Source: an uncultured Luminiphilus sp. (GTDB taxonomy: Bacteria; Pseudomonadota; Gammaproteobacteria; Pseudomonadales; Halieaceae). From it: a stretch of DNA of 44,373 nt. Location of the stretch: assembly GCA_943787485.1 (NCBI GenBank), contig CALSMP010000022.1, positions 1 through 44,373 on the forward strand, written 5' to 3'. Positions 1 through 7,618 of the stretch are shown here, in pieces; within the stretch, counting starts at the first letter, position 1, and each line of letters begins with the position of its first letter. The notes beneath the pieces are model-generated. The model ran no database searches, was not told the origin of the DNA, and saw only the letters and a list, made by a program, of their open reading frames with translations. The translations under genes were made by a program, and so were the position numbers.

Positions 1-1
1 C

Positions 2-2980
2 ATCGATCTGTTCCCGAGCGTTGAAGTGCCCATTGTAACGGTTGAAACAATACTCGAAGGAGCCTCTCCCAGCACGGTAGAGACAGAAGTTACCGAGAGG
101 CTTGAAGAAGAGCTAATCGCTATATCTGGCGTCGATACAATGCGCTCGATTAGCGGTGACGGTTTTTCACAGATAATCCTTGAATTCGATATGGAGGAAA
201 ATCCCAACCTGAAGGCCCAGGAGATACGGGACAAAATCAGTCAAACTCTGCCGCTTCTGCCTGACACAGTTAGTCAGCCTGTCGTCTCCATACTTGATCC
301 GGATTCTGAACCCATTGTCTCGGTGATTGTATCCGGCCCCTGGCCAGTGGGTGAACTCACAGCCTTCGCCAAAGATGTCGTCAAAGAGCGTTTGCAGAGA
401 GTACCTGGCGTTGGCAGCGTGATTCTTGTCGGGGGCCGCGAGCGGGAAGTACGCATCTGGTTGAAAGCCCCACAAATGCGGGGTTACGGCGTAATTGCGG
501 CCGATGTAATCAGCGCTATCCAACGTGAGCATGCTGACATCCCTGGCGGCCGCCTGGATTACCACAGCGGGTCCACGGAACTGACCATCAAAACCATGGG
601 CGAAGTAACCAGCTTAAAAGAGTTGGGTGAAATCATTATTTCTCGCGATGATAAGGCGATGGTGCGCTTGATAGATGTTGCCGAAGTTGAGGATGGTCTG
701 GAGGATGAACGCAGCTACGCGGAGCTAGATGGTAGAACAGGAGTAAGCCTCGAAATTCGCAAACAATCTGGAACCAATACCACCAGTATTGCCAAAGCAG
801 TTAAGGCAGCGCTGACCAAACTTCAGACAGAAACACCAGCTGAAATCAACATTGTCACGGTAAGGGACAGTTCGCGATTTATCGGGTCCGCAGTGCGAGA
901 CGTGTCAAACGATATTTTGCTAGGCATCCTCCTGGTTGTCATTGTCACACTTTGCTTTTTACTCAGCGTACGCGCCACGCTAATTGTTGCAACCGCTATT
1001 CCAACGGCAATCATCGCTACTTTTTTCGCTTTCTACCTACTCGATTTTTCTATCAATATGGTATCGCTGATTGCCATATCACTGTGTGTCGGCCTGCTCG
1101 TAGACGATGCCATAGTTGTGCTGGAATCTATACACCGCGAAGTTGAAGCTGGGCTCGACCTCAATGAAGCTGCTTCAACGGGCACGCGAAAAGTTGCCAC
1201 TGCCGTCATCGCATCCACCCTTTGTGTGATGGCGGTGTTCTTGCCGATTTCCTTTACCACAGGTCTGGTTGGTGTGTTTTTCTATCAATACGGTGTCACC
1301 ATTGCTGTGGCAGTAGCACTATCTCTGTTTGTTTCCGTTACCCTTACGCCTATGTTGAGCTCTCGTCTGCTCAAAAAAAGTTCCGGCCATAGAGGAATGT
1401 TTGCGCTACTGGATAAGGGCTATGTACTTCTGGAAACAACCTACGTTAAGGGCGTTCGCTTCGCACTTCGCGCTCGCTGGCTTGTTCTGCTGTTGGCCGC
1501 TGCCACTGTCGGTATGGGTGTTTATAATGCGGGTCAGGTTCCCCTCTCATTTACGTCCGCAACTGATAGAAGCGAGTTTCTCGCCAAAGTCGAGCTTCCT
1601 CTGGGAACCGGTCTTACCCAGGCCAAGCGTGTTGCCACTCAAGTGAGTAAAACTGTCAGTGACCTGGAACATATTGAATTGGTGTTCACTGTTATTGGCT
1701 CCGGCGCTCAGGCCAAGGCAAACGAACTATCATTCTATTTTGGTCTGTCGCCGAAACAACAAAGGAGCAGTCATCAGTATGAAGTGATGGATGACGTCCG
1801 CACAGCGCTCGCTTTGGCCATACCCGATGCCAAGCACATCTCTTTGACAGATGTGCCCTGGATATCCGGAGGAGGATTCTTTGGTGCCGACATGGAGATG
1901 GCTTTAAGCGGCGATGATTTAGAACAACTTCGAACATACGCGGATACTATCACGAGCCAGATGGAAGAATCTGGCCTCTTCAGGGATATCAAGTCCAGCT
2001 ATGAGCCAGGCAAGCCTGAATTGCAGGTTACGATAAACCGGCGCAGGGCCGCTGATTTGGGCATTTCGGTTCGAGATATCGCCGCTACTGTTGGAGCCAC
2101 GATGGGTGGTGTAGATGTTACAAGTTACGAAGAGTTCGGTAATCGCTATGACGTGCGCCTGAGATATGCAGAAACGTACCGCGACGAGATCGGAAAGTTT
2201 GACCTCATTCAATTACGCGCGGCAGACAACAGCTTAATAGATTTCCGTAACGTCGCAGAGGTAAGCGTAACCAGTGGCCCGGCACAAATCGATCACTACA
2301 ATCGGGCTCGAAAGATCGGTATTTCTGCAAACGCTCCCGCTGGGATCGCGACAGGCGAGCTGATGAAAAAAATGGATGAGATTATTAGTGATCTCGATAT
2401 GGCTACAGGATACGAGAGTTCATATCTAGGCACTTCAGAGCAAATCAATGATATTGTCGAGGCAATATTTTTTGCACTAACAATGTCGATGCTCAGTCTA
2501 TACATGATTCTGGCTAGTCAATTCAACAGCTATACTCAACCAGTAGTGATCATGCTTACCGCTCCGCTGTCTTTTGTGGGCGCATTCAGCTTGCTCGCAT
2601 GGACTAACTCCGAGCTTTCAGTCTTGACACAAATCGGTCTGGTCGCGCTGATGGGTCTGGTTATGAAAAACGGCATTCTTCTGGTGGACTATGCCAATCA
2701 GGCCATAGAGCAAGGCCACAGCGCAGCGGAAGCTATGATCGAAGCGGCTCATTTACGCTTACGCCCAGTACTGATGACTGCGTTCTCTACCATATTCGGT
2801 ATGATCCCTATAGCGCTGGCCACGTCTGATGGCGCTGAGTTACGCACTTCAATGGGTATACTCGTAATAGGCGGACTAATTTCCTCAACCGTGCTTACCT
2901 TATTTGTTGTTCCAGTGGTTTACACATTACTCGCCGACGCCGAAAGTCAGCTTGCCCGTCTATTAAAATCGGAAATCTGA
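2..2980 (+). CDS. RND efflux transporter permease (5' end cut by window edge)
   Basis: This is an inner-membrane proton-driven pump subunit of the AcrB/MdtB type, which works with a periplasmic adaptor and an outer-membrane channel. The frame is open from base 2; the GTG at base 26 is internal, and family comparison suggests about 40 N-terminal residues lie outside the window. The visible protein holds the first periplasmic porter domain, a central block of membrane helices with the paired Asp of the proton relay (GLLVDDAIVV, codons 1103-1108), a second porter domain, and a final helix block with the relay Lys (MKNGILLVD, codon 2666-2668). The relay residues are intact, so the pump should work. 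Two thioesterase genes follow after 5 bases, which suggests one transcript and a lipid-like or acyl-derived substrate. That substrate is inferred only. Confidence 0.95.
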   Translation: MDLFPSVEVPIVTVETILEGASPSTVETEVTERLEEELIAISGVDTMRSISGDGFSQIILEFDMEENPNLKAQEIRDKISQTLPLLPDTVSQPVVSILDPDSEPIVSVIVSGPWPVGELTAFAKDVVKERLQRVPGVGSVILVGGREREVRIWLKAPQMRGYGVIAADVISAIQREHADIPGGRLDYHSGSTELTIKTMGEVTSLKELGEIIISRDDKAMVRLIDVAEVEDGLEDERSYAELDGRTGVSLEIRKQSGTNTTSIAKAVKAALTKLQTETPAEINIVTVRDSSRFIGSAVRDVSNDILLGILLVVIVTLCFLLSVRATLIVATAIPTAIIATFFAFYLLDFSINMVSLIAISLCVGLLVDDAIVVLESIHREVEAGLDLNEAASTGTRKVATAVIASTLCVMAVFLPISFTTGLVGVFFYQYGVTIAVAVALSLFVSVTLTPMLSSRLLKKSSGHRGMFALLDKGYVLLETTYVKGVRFALRARWLVLLLAAATVGMGVYNAGQVPLSFTSATDRSEFLAKVELPLGTGLTQAKRVATQVSKTVSDLEHIELVFTVIGSGAQAKANELSFYFGLSPKQQRSSHQYEVMDDVRTALALAIPDAKHISLTDVPWISGGGFFGADMEMALSGDDLEQLRTYADTITSQMEESGLFRDIKSSYEPGKPELQVTINRRRAADLGISVRDIAATVGATMGGVDVTSYEEFGNRYDVRLRYAETYRDEIGKFDLIQLRAADNSLIDFRNVAEVSVTSGPAQIDHYNRARKIGISANAPAGIATGELMKKMDEIISDLDMATGYESSYLGTSEQINDIVEAIFFALTMSMLSLYMILASQFNSYTQPVVIMLTAPLSFVGAFSLLAWTNSELSVLTQIGLVALMGLVMKNGILLVDYANQAIEQGHSAAEAMIEAAHLRLRPVLMTAFSTIFGMIPIALATSDGAELRTSMGILVIGGLISSTVLTLFVVPVVYTLLADAESQLARLLKSEI

Positions 2981-2985
2981 ACAAG

Positions 2986-3453
2986 ATGGATGCACTCCAA
3001 CTGGAAAAAGTTTACGAGTTGTTCAGCGCCGGGATCGGTGCTCACAGTGATATGTCACTGAAATTTGTTTCTACCGAGGAAAACCGAGTCGTATTGGAAA
3101 TGCCTTTCCAGGAAAAGCATGCAACAGCGCACGAAAATGGTTCGTTGCACCCTGGCGCTCTGGCAGCCGCACTGGACAGTGCCTGCGGTTTCGTAGTCCT
3201 CCAAAGCCTCGCGGTGCCACAGGCCATTGCGACCATCAACCTGCGAATCGACCACATACATTCCGCCCCCGTAGGCACTGATGTTCGAATCCAGGCGGAG
3301 TGCTACCAGCAGATTAACGGGTTTGCCTATGTCAGTGCATTCGCCAGCAGCCTGGACGGAAGAAAGATGTTGTGTAACGCGCAAGGTATTTTCAAAATTG
3401 GCAGCCCAGGTCCTGCCCTGGATCGAAGCTTGCTCTATCGACGAGGTGATTAA
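2986..3453 (+). CDS. PaaI-family hotdog-fold thioesterase
   Basis: The 155-residue protein has the hotdog fold of acyl-CoA thioesterases of the PaaI/YdiI type. The typical region is present: a His-Glu-Asn-Gly stretch, then LHPGALAAALDSACGF forming the central helix with the acidic residue, followed by the beta strands (INLRIDHIHSAP). Such enzymes hydrolyse acyl-CoA, often aromatic or medium-chain, in the cytoplasm. The ATG lies 5 bases after the RND stop and the next thioesterase starts 5 bases after this one, so the three genes look co-transcribed. The usual HGG is HPG here, so substrate range or activity may differ from the standard enzyme. Confidence 0.85.
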   Translation: MDALQLEKVYELFSAGIGAHSDMSLKFVSTEENRVVLEMPFQEKHATAHENGSLHPGALAAALDSACGFVVLQSLAVPQAIATINLRIDHIHSAPVGTDVRIQAECYQQINGFAYVSAFASSLDGRKMLCNAQGIFKIGSPGPALDRSLLYRRGD

Positions 3454-3458
3454 TCAAG

Positions 3459-3860
3459 ATGGACAAACATCTACTCCAGTTTCTCGACGAGACGCCCTAT
3501 GCGAAAAATTACGGGACCGAGCTTGTCAGATGCGAACCAGATGTCGAATGCCTGACTCCTTGGGCAGAGCATTTTACTGGTAACCCATTGTTGCAAGCGT
3601 GGCACGGAGGAGTAGTTGTAGGCGTTCTCGAGCTTACCGGTGCGTTGCAAACTTTAAAGGTATCAGCCGACGAAGTGTGCCCACTCCTATCAGCCAACAT
3701 CAATTTTCTACGTCCCACCAAGGGTGATCTAGCCGTGCATACACGCGCTTACCTTGTTCGAAGTGGGAGGCAGATTCTGAATATCGATGTCATCGCCTGG
3801 CAAATCTCGCTGCAAGAGCCCACTGCTGCGGCAACACTGACTTTTGCAAGACGTAGTTAG
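3459..3860 (+). CDS. Second PaaI-family hotdog-fold thioesterase
   Basis: The 133-residue protein is a distant paralogue of the gene before it. It keeps the HGG turn and an acidic residue in the central helix (WHGGVVVGVLELTG) and ends in the last hotdog strand. Hotdog enzymes act as dimers or tetramers, so the two neighbouring genes may encode a heteromer or two related activities; this is a guess. It is the last gene of the RND group. The next 1 kb has no convincing gene, and I see no clear Rho-independent terminator after it. Confidence 0.82.
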   Translation: MDKHLLQFLDETPYAKNYGTELVRCEPDVECLTPWAEHFTGNPLLQAWHGGVVVGVLELTGALQTLKVSADEVCPLLSANINFLRPTKGDLAVHTRAYLVRSGRQILNIDVIAWQISLQEPTAAATLTFARRS

Positions 3861-4089
3861 TCACCATCCTTCTGTTCGATTTAACGCTAAATTCACGAAA
3901 AACCACCCCGTACCGCCTGCGTTCCGGCGCGAGCTCATTAGCCGCTCGCCCGAGAGAATTCTCGGTAAGAGTCTGGAAGAACACTCTTCCCCCAAGGCAA
4001 TGGTGGATTTTTGCGGGTACAAATGTGCAGTTTTCGTCCGGCGTTGATAGGCTTTTCACAGCGGAGCATATCGTTTTCCGCATCAAAAC

Positions 4090-4127
4090 CCCACGTCACT
4101 AAGGCGCGAAGCGAGTAGTGACGTGGG
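4090..4127. repeat. 12-bp perfect inverted repeat
   Basis: Arms 4090-4101 (CCCACGTCACTA) and 4116-4127 (its exact complement) flank a 14-base loop. There is no T-run on either side, so it is not a normal terminator. It may be a protein-binding site or a foldable recombination site linked to the integration module 0.8 kb downstream. Confidence 0.7.
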
Positions 4128-4179
4128 CAGCGCGCACATTGCGGCAATCTTGGCAACACCGAGGCTTAACGTCTTTTCA

Positions 4180-4204
4180 GGGGTGGTTACAGTGGAACCA
4201 CCCC
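4180..4204. repeat. 9-bp perfect inverted repeat
   Basis: Arms GGGGTGGTT (4180-4188) and AACCACCCC (4196-4204) enclose a 7-base loop. The stem is GC-rich and very stable but no T-run follows. It is part of the hairpin-rich region before the integrase. Confidence 0.6.
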
Positions 4205-4494
4205 CTCAAAGGTGGATTGGGTCGTGTAGGCACAGTCAAATATGGCCAAAATTGCATTGCAGAGAGCTTTCAGGGCGTTTGATGGCAGCAAGTTTTCAGC
4301 TGCCGGGCAGAAACCACTCCCGATTCAGGTGAAGTTCTCTGTGACACGCGTATTCTGTGTTCCTATAATCGGCCCCAACACTGAATTTTGTCGCTGCCAC
4401 TGCGCTTAAAGTGGCAAGGAAGACCCCACCTTGCGAAAGCGAACGGGGTAGGTGGATTCAGGTAGTTTTGGAATCTGCTGAACGCGTCACTCAG

Positions 4495-4532
4495 GACCCT
4501 TCTTGACGCAACGGTCAGCGATGACCGGGTCC
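4495..4532 (+). repeat. Nested stem-loop with GNRA-type loop
   Basis: An outer stem GGACCC/GGGTCC surrounds an inner 6-bp stem CGGTCA (4512-4517)/TGACCG (4522-4527) closed by a GCGA tetraloop; the two right-hand arms share the G at 4527. GNRA loops are typical of structured RNA, which favours an RNA role over a simple operator. Confidence 0.5.
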
Positions 4533-4755
4533 CTCTTCGAACTATCGCAGTGCCGCTTCGTCTGGGTACCGCACCTTCAAATCCCTCCCGCCTGGTACGG
4601 GGATCGGTTCCATAAGCGCTGTGGATGGCCGGGCATATATGCCGGCCTGAAAGACAGTTTCTTCAACCACGCAAACGCACTGGCGGTCAGTGCGCTCTGC
4701 TCAACTTAAAAAGGAGAAATCCACCACCAGCCTTTGGCTGGATGACCGTTGGTTT

Positions 4756-4790
4756 GCACGGGCCAGTTTTCTTGCGAAAACACACCGTGC
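4756..4790 (+). repeat. Nested stem-loop, 120 bases before the integrase start
   Basis: An outer stem GCACGG (4756-4761)/CCGTGC (4785-4790) encloses an inner stem GTTTTC (4766-4771)/GAAAAC (4776-4781) with a TTGC loop. Two independent perfect stems nested within 35 bases are unlikely by chance and fit a folded leader RNA. Confidence 0.5.
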
Positions 4791-4910
4791 TGTCTATGGC
4801 CAGACACATTCAGGTCAACCGGGATTGGTGTCCCGTGATCGTACCGCTCGTCGGACCTGCGCAGCATTGTTGCCAGGTGATCAGAAACACTCACCGATGG
4901 AAACAACACT

Positions 4911-5777
4911 ATGCGAGACCTGAACTACCAACTGAAACTCTTGTGCAAACACAGCCATGAAGGCAGCTTCGAAACCCGCGTAGGCCGTGAGCGCCAGTTG
5001 AGCGCAATCGCCAACCAGTTGCACGAGCTGGGCTTCCGGCAATTGAAGGCCTCCTCCCTCAAACAAAAGCATGTCCAGGCCCTGGTGGACGAGTGGCTGA
5101 AACAGAACCTTTCACCCGGCACCATCAAGAACCGGATGAGCTGTTTACGCTGGTGGGCCGAGAAGGTTAACAAGCGGGCCGTGGTTGCCAGCTCCAACGA
5201 CTTTTATGGCATACCGGACCGGCAGTTCGTATCCGGCACCAGCAAGGCCAAGGACCTGAAAAGGGACCAACTCGCCCTGGTGAAAGATGAATATGTGAGG
5301 ATGAGCCTGCGCCTGCAACAGGCCTTCGGGCTTCGACGGGAGGAAGCCCTGAAGATCCAGCCCCGCTGGGCAGACCGGGGTGATCACCTGCACCTCAAGG
5401 CCAGTTGGACCAAGGGCGGACGGGAACGCACCGTCCCCATCCGCACCCTGGAACAACGCGCCCTGCTGGAACAGGCCAAGCGGCTGGCCGGTTTCGGCTC
5501 GCTGATCCCCCGGGGCCGGCAATACATCGAGCAGCTCAGGATCTACGAACGCCACACCGCCAACGCCGGCTTATCCAAAATGCACGGCCTGCGCCATGCC
5601 TATGCCCAGCAGCGGTACCGGGAACTCACAGGTTGGCCCTGCCCCCATGCGGGCGGGCCCGCCAAAGAGCAATTAACCGGGTCACAGCGTCAGGTCGACC
5701 AGCAGGCCCGCCTGACCATCAGTGCTGAAATAGGCCATGTCAGAGCCCAGATAACTGCTGTGTACATAGGCAGATAG
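4911..5777 (+). CDS. Tyrosine recombinase (integrase-domain protein)
   Basis: The 288-residue protein is a site-specific tyrosine recombinase of the short integrase-domain type found in proteobacterial islands. It has an N-terminal SAM-like core-binding domain (about residues 10-90) and a catalytic domain. The catalytic set can be seen: Arg in FGLRREEA, the hairpin Lys in WTKGGRERTVP, His and Arg in MHGLRHAYA, His in EIGHVRAQ and the nucleophile Tyr in ITAVYIGR very near the C-terminus. All are present, so it should be active. The ATG is preceded by only a weak ribosome site. Its stop is 3 bases before the AlpA-like gene, so the two are probably translated together. Codon use is richer in G/C-ending codons than the flanking chromosome, which fits transfer. 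Confidence 0.85.
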   Translation: MRDLNYQLKLLCKHSHEGSFETRVGRERQLSAIANQLHELGFRQLKASSLKQKHVQALVDEWLKQNLSPGTIKNRMSCLRWWAEKVNKRAVVASSNDFYGIPDRQFVSGTSKAKDLKRDQLALVKDEYVRMSLRLQQAFGLRREEALKIQPRWADRGDHLHLKASWTKGGRERTVPIRTLEQRALLEQAKRLAGFGSLIPRGRQYIEQLRIYERHTANAGLSKMHGLRHAYAQQRYRELTGWPCPHAGGPAKEQLTGSQRQVDQQARLTISAEIGHVRAQITAVYIGR

Positions 5778-5780
5778 GGC

Positions 5781-6140
5781 ATGCAGATCCAACCCCGCCT
5801 GATCCGACTCCGCGATGCCCCGGCCTACCTCGGGATCAACAAGAATACTTTTAATCGCGTGGTGCGCCCTGCCCTGTCTGAGGTTTCCCTGGGACAACAA
5901 ACCATTCTCTTCGACAGACTTGAAATCGACGCCTGGGCGGAGGACTATATCCAACGCAACGGGCGTCGTCCTTTAGGCTCAATTCTGGAGGACGATTTAT
6001 GTCAAAGCGCAACAAAATGCCGGGGCTCCGCCTCAAAAACGGGATCTGGCATATCGAAAAACGCTCGCAGTACGCCCCCGGCGGCTGGCTCCGCGAAAGC
6101 ACAGGAGTATCTGGCCGCACTGAGGCAGAGCAAAAACTGA
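5781..6140 (+). CDS. AlpA-like small DNA-binding protein, possible excisionase
   Basis: The 119-residue protein starts with a winged helix-turn-helix of the AlpA/excisionase kind (LIRLRDAPAYLGINKNTFNR, then the wing and an FDRLEIDAWAEDY segment). The C-terminal half is low-complexity, rich in Ser, Gly and Lys (from about residue 70). Related small proteins usually sit just before integrases of this type and may control excision or recombinase expression. The last 142 bases overlap the next recombinase gene in another frame. The tail resembles that of related island proteins, from memory, so I take the overlap as real rather than a run-on. The start ATG is 3 bases after the previous stop. Confidence 0.65.
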   Translation: MQIQPRLIRLRDAPAYLGINKNTFNRVVRPALSEVSLGQQTILFDRLEIDAWAEDYIQRNGRRPLGSILEDDLCQSATKCRGSASKTGSGISKNARSTPPAAGSAKAQEYLAALRQSKN

Positions 6141-7162
6141 TCCGTCGACTGGCGGAGATTCAAGAGGAGGCAAAGCAACAAGCCGCAGCGGTTTATACCT
6201 TCGAGGCAGCGGCACTGCGATACCTCGAAGATATTGCACAGTCGTCATCGGCAGAAACGATAGCGATACATCTGGACCAGTTGTTCGTGTATATCGGCGC
6301 ACTGCCCCTGGAGCAGGTCCACGACGGCACTTTAAAGCCATTCGTGGATGAGCGGCTCCGTCTGGGGAAGGCCCCGAAATCCATTAACAATGCGATTGGT
6401 ACAGCCAGTGCAGTTCTCAATCGCGCGGCGCGGGTATGGCGAAATGAGCAAGGGCTGCCGTGGCTAAAACAGGCACCGCCCAAACTCAGTCGGCTATCGC
6501 TCAAGGGGTGCCAGAAAAGACCGTACCCCTTGTCGTGGGAAGAACAGGACAGGCTTTTTTCAAGGCTCCCCCGCCACCTGGCGGATGCCGCGATGTTTGC
6601 GGTCAATACGGGATGCCGGGAACAAGAGGTCTGCCAGCTGCGCTGGGCATGGGAGGTAAAACTGGATGATCTATCCACTTTCGCCTTTGTCCTGCCCGAG
6701 TCGATCACCAAGACCAGTACCGAGCGGGTGGTGGTGCTCAACACGGTCGCGAAGGCAGTAGTCGATTCACGGCGGGGGATCCACGAGGACTTCGTGTTTA
6801 CCTATCGGGGCAACCCGGTCGGGAAGTTACGGACCAGCGCGTGGATCAGGGCCTGGACGAAGGCCGGGTTACCGACGGACAGCACCATACTCAAAGGCGT
6901 TCACAATTTGCGCCATACGTTCGGCCGAAGGCTGCGAGGCGCGGCGGTTCCACTGGAAACACGCAAGGCGCTGCTGGGGCATGCCAGTGGTGATATCACC
7001 ACCCACTACTCGGCAGCCGAACTCGGCGAACTGCTGGATGCCGCGGAGAAGGTGACCGATCGTGGGCGCGCGCAATCGCCCACCCTGACAGTGATAAAGC
7101 GGCAGAAGGAGGAAAGTGTCGGAAAACTGCCGGAAATGCGCGGGAAGGTTAGTGGCTGCTAA
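5999..7162 (+). CDS. Tyrosine recombinase / phage-type integrase
   Basis: The 387-residue protein has an N-terminal arm-binding segment (MPGLRLKNGIWHIEKR), a core-binding domain, and a catalytic domain. The catalytic residues are visible: Arg in NTGCREQEVCQLRW, Lys in ITKTSTERVV, HNLRHTFGRRL with His and Arg, LLGHASGDITTHYS with His and the nucleophile Tyr. Length and motifs are normal for an island integrase. The ATG follows GGAG at the right distance and lies inside the AlpA-like gene. The gene ends 21 bases before the tRNA-Arg fragment, whose 3' end faces it, so this is the likely enzyme for integration there. About 45 C-terminal residues follow the Tyr motif. Confidence 0.9.
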   Translation: MSKRNKMPGLRLKNGIWHIEKRSQYAPGGWLRESTGVSGRTEAEQKLIRRLAEIQEEAKQQAAAVYTFEAAALRYLEDIAQSSSAETIAIHLDQLFVYIGALPLEQVHDGTLKPFVDERLRLGKAPKSINNAIGTASAVLNRAARVWRNEQGLPWLKQAPPKLSRLSLKGCQKRPYPLSWEEQDRLFSRLPRHLADAAMFAVNTGCREQEVCQLRWAWEVKLDDLSTFAFVLPESITKTSTERVVVLNTVAKAVVDSRRGIHEDFVFTYRGNPVGKLRTSAWIRAWTKAGLPTDSTILKGVHNLRHTFGRRLRGAAVPLETRKALLGHASGDITTHYSAAELGELLDAAEKVTDRGRAQSPTLTVIKRQKEESVGKLPEMRGKVSGC

Positions 7163-7182
7163 GCTGCAGACCCTTACGGAAT

Positions 7183-7233
7183 TGGCGCGCCTGGCACGAT
7201 TCGAACGTGCGACCGGCCTGGTTCGTAGCCCGA
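7183..7233 (-). other. 3' half of a tRNA-Arg gene, probable attachment site
   Basis: Read on the minus strand the segment gives an anticodon arm with loop CTACGAA (anticodon ACG), a perfect T arm (GCACG-TTCGAAT-CGTGC) and an acceptor 3' strand ending GCGCGCCA. No matching 5' acceptor strand or D arm is found to the right, and the anticodon stem has a mismatch, so it is not a complete tRNA. A tRNA 3' half beside an integrase is the usual footprint of island integration. The intact tRNA may lie at the other end of the island. Confidence 0.7.
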
Positions 7234-7303
7234 GGCACAACCCGAAGCAATAACCTGCCGATCGATAGCGCGCAGCTGATCGGTCGAAAAGAGCTTGTGA
7301 TGG

Positions 7304-7618
7304 TTATTGTTCATCGGGCAACTCTATCCCTATCAGAGCCCCCTCGAAAATCGGCGCATAAACCTTGAGCGGGCCGCACGCACCATCGATCTGCCATCCC
7401 GTGCTGAGGTCAAATCCGTATTGGTGTCGAGGGCAGTACAGATGATTGCCCACCACCTCCGCGCTCTGTAGGGATTGTTCTTGGTGTGGGCAACGGGCAT
7501 GAACAATGTGAAGACACCCCTCCTCCTGCATCAGCAAGACCTCGAGGGCATTGTGCTTGACCACTTTGCGATAGCCATCGTGGAGATTAATCAGCTTTTC
7601 CAGAGCGAGAAACCTCAC
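7304..7618 (-). CDS. Rieske [2Fe-2S] protein
   Basis: The 104-residue soluble protein has the Rieske cluster motif: CPH (Cys-x-His) and, 17 residues later, CPRHQYGFDL (Cys-x-x-His). The length fits a stand-alone ferredoxin-like Rieske domain of the NirD/dioxygenase-ferredoxin kind. It starts with GTG directly after the meaB stop with no gap, so it is the last gene of the propionate operon. No oxygenase partner is encoded next to it. Its electron-transfer partner is therefore unknown, and its link with methylmalonyl-CoA metabolism rests only on position. Confidence 0.85.
   Translation of the reverse strand: MRFLALEKLINLHDGYRKVVKHNALEVLLMQEEGCLHIVHARCPHQEQSLQSAEVVGNHLYCPRHQYGFDLSTGWQIDGACGPLKVYAPIFEGALIGIELPDEQ

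Larger units (their letters stand above)
3861..4910. other. Gene-free, hairpin-rich region upstream of the recombinase
   Basis: No reading frame here resembles a known protein. The region instead carries a series of perfect or near-perfect inverted repeats: 3975-3990 (6-bp stem, 4-base loop), 4090-4127 (12-bp stem), 4180-4204 (9 bp), 4395-4416 (7 bp), 4495-4532 (nested 6 bp plus 6 bp with a GCGA loop), 4627-4647 (10 bp with one bulged G), 4676-4694 (7 bp, 5-base loop), 4727-4741 (6 bp, 3-base loop) and 4756-4790 (nested 6 bp plus 6 bp). This could be a structured leader RNA of the integrase gene or a folded DNA recombination region. I do not recognise it as a named RNA family. Confidence 0.6.
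4380..7233 (+). mobile_element. Integration module at the end of a genomic island
   Basis: The segment groups a structured upstream region, two tyrosine recombinases with an AlpA-like protein between them, and a tRNA-Arg 3' fragment at its right edge. A recombinase next to a tRNA 3' end is the classical arrangement of an integrated island. The left border was not found: I saw no second copy of the tRNA 3' sequence to the left. The RND and thioesterase genes may therefore be island cargo, with the other end off the window. Confidence 0.55.

Noticed and set aside
3975..3990. Hairpin as terminator of the thioesterase genes
   Set aside because: The stem is followed by a C-run, not a T-run.
4380..4910. 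Group II intron or known riboswitch
   Set aside because: No intron-encoded reverse transcriptase, no domain V-like hairpin and no recognised ligand-binding core were seen.
4911..7162. Recombinase-in-trio (RIT) element
   Set aside because: Only two recombinases are present and the middle gene is an AlpA-like protein.
7183..7233. Complete tRNA-Arg gene
   Set aside because: The 5' acceptor strand and D arm are missing and the anticodon stem contains a mismatch.
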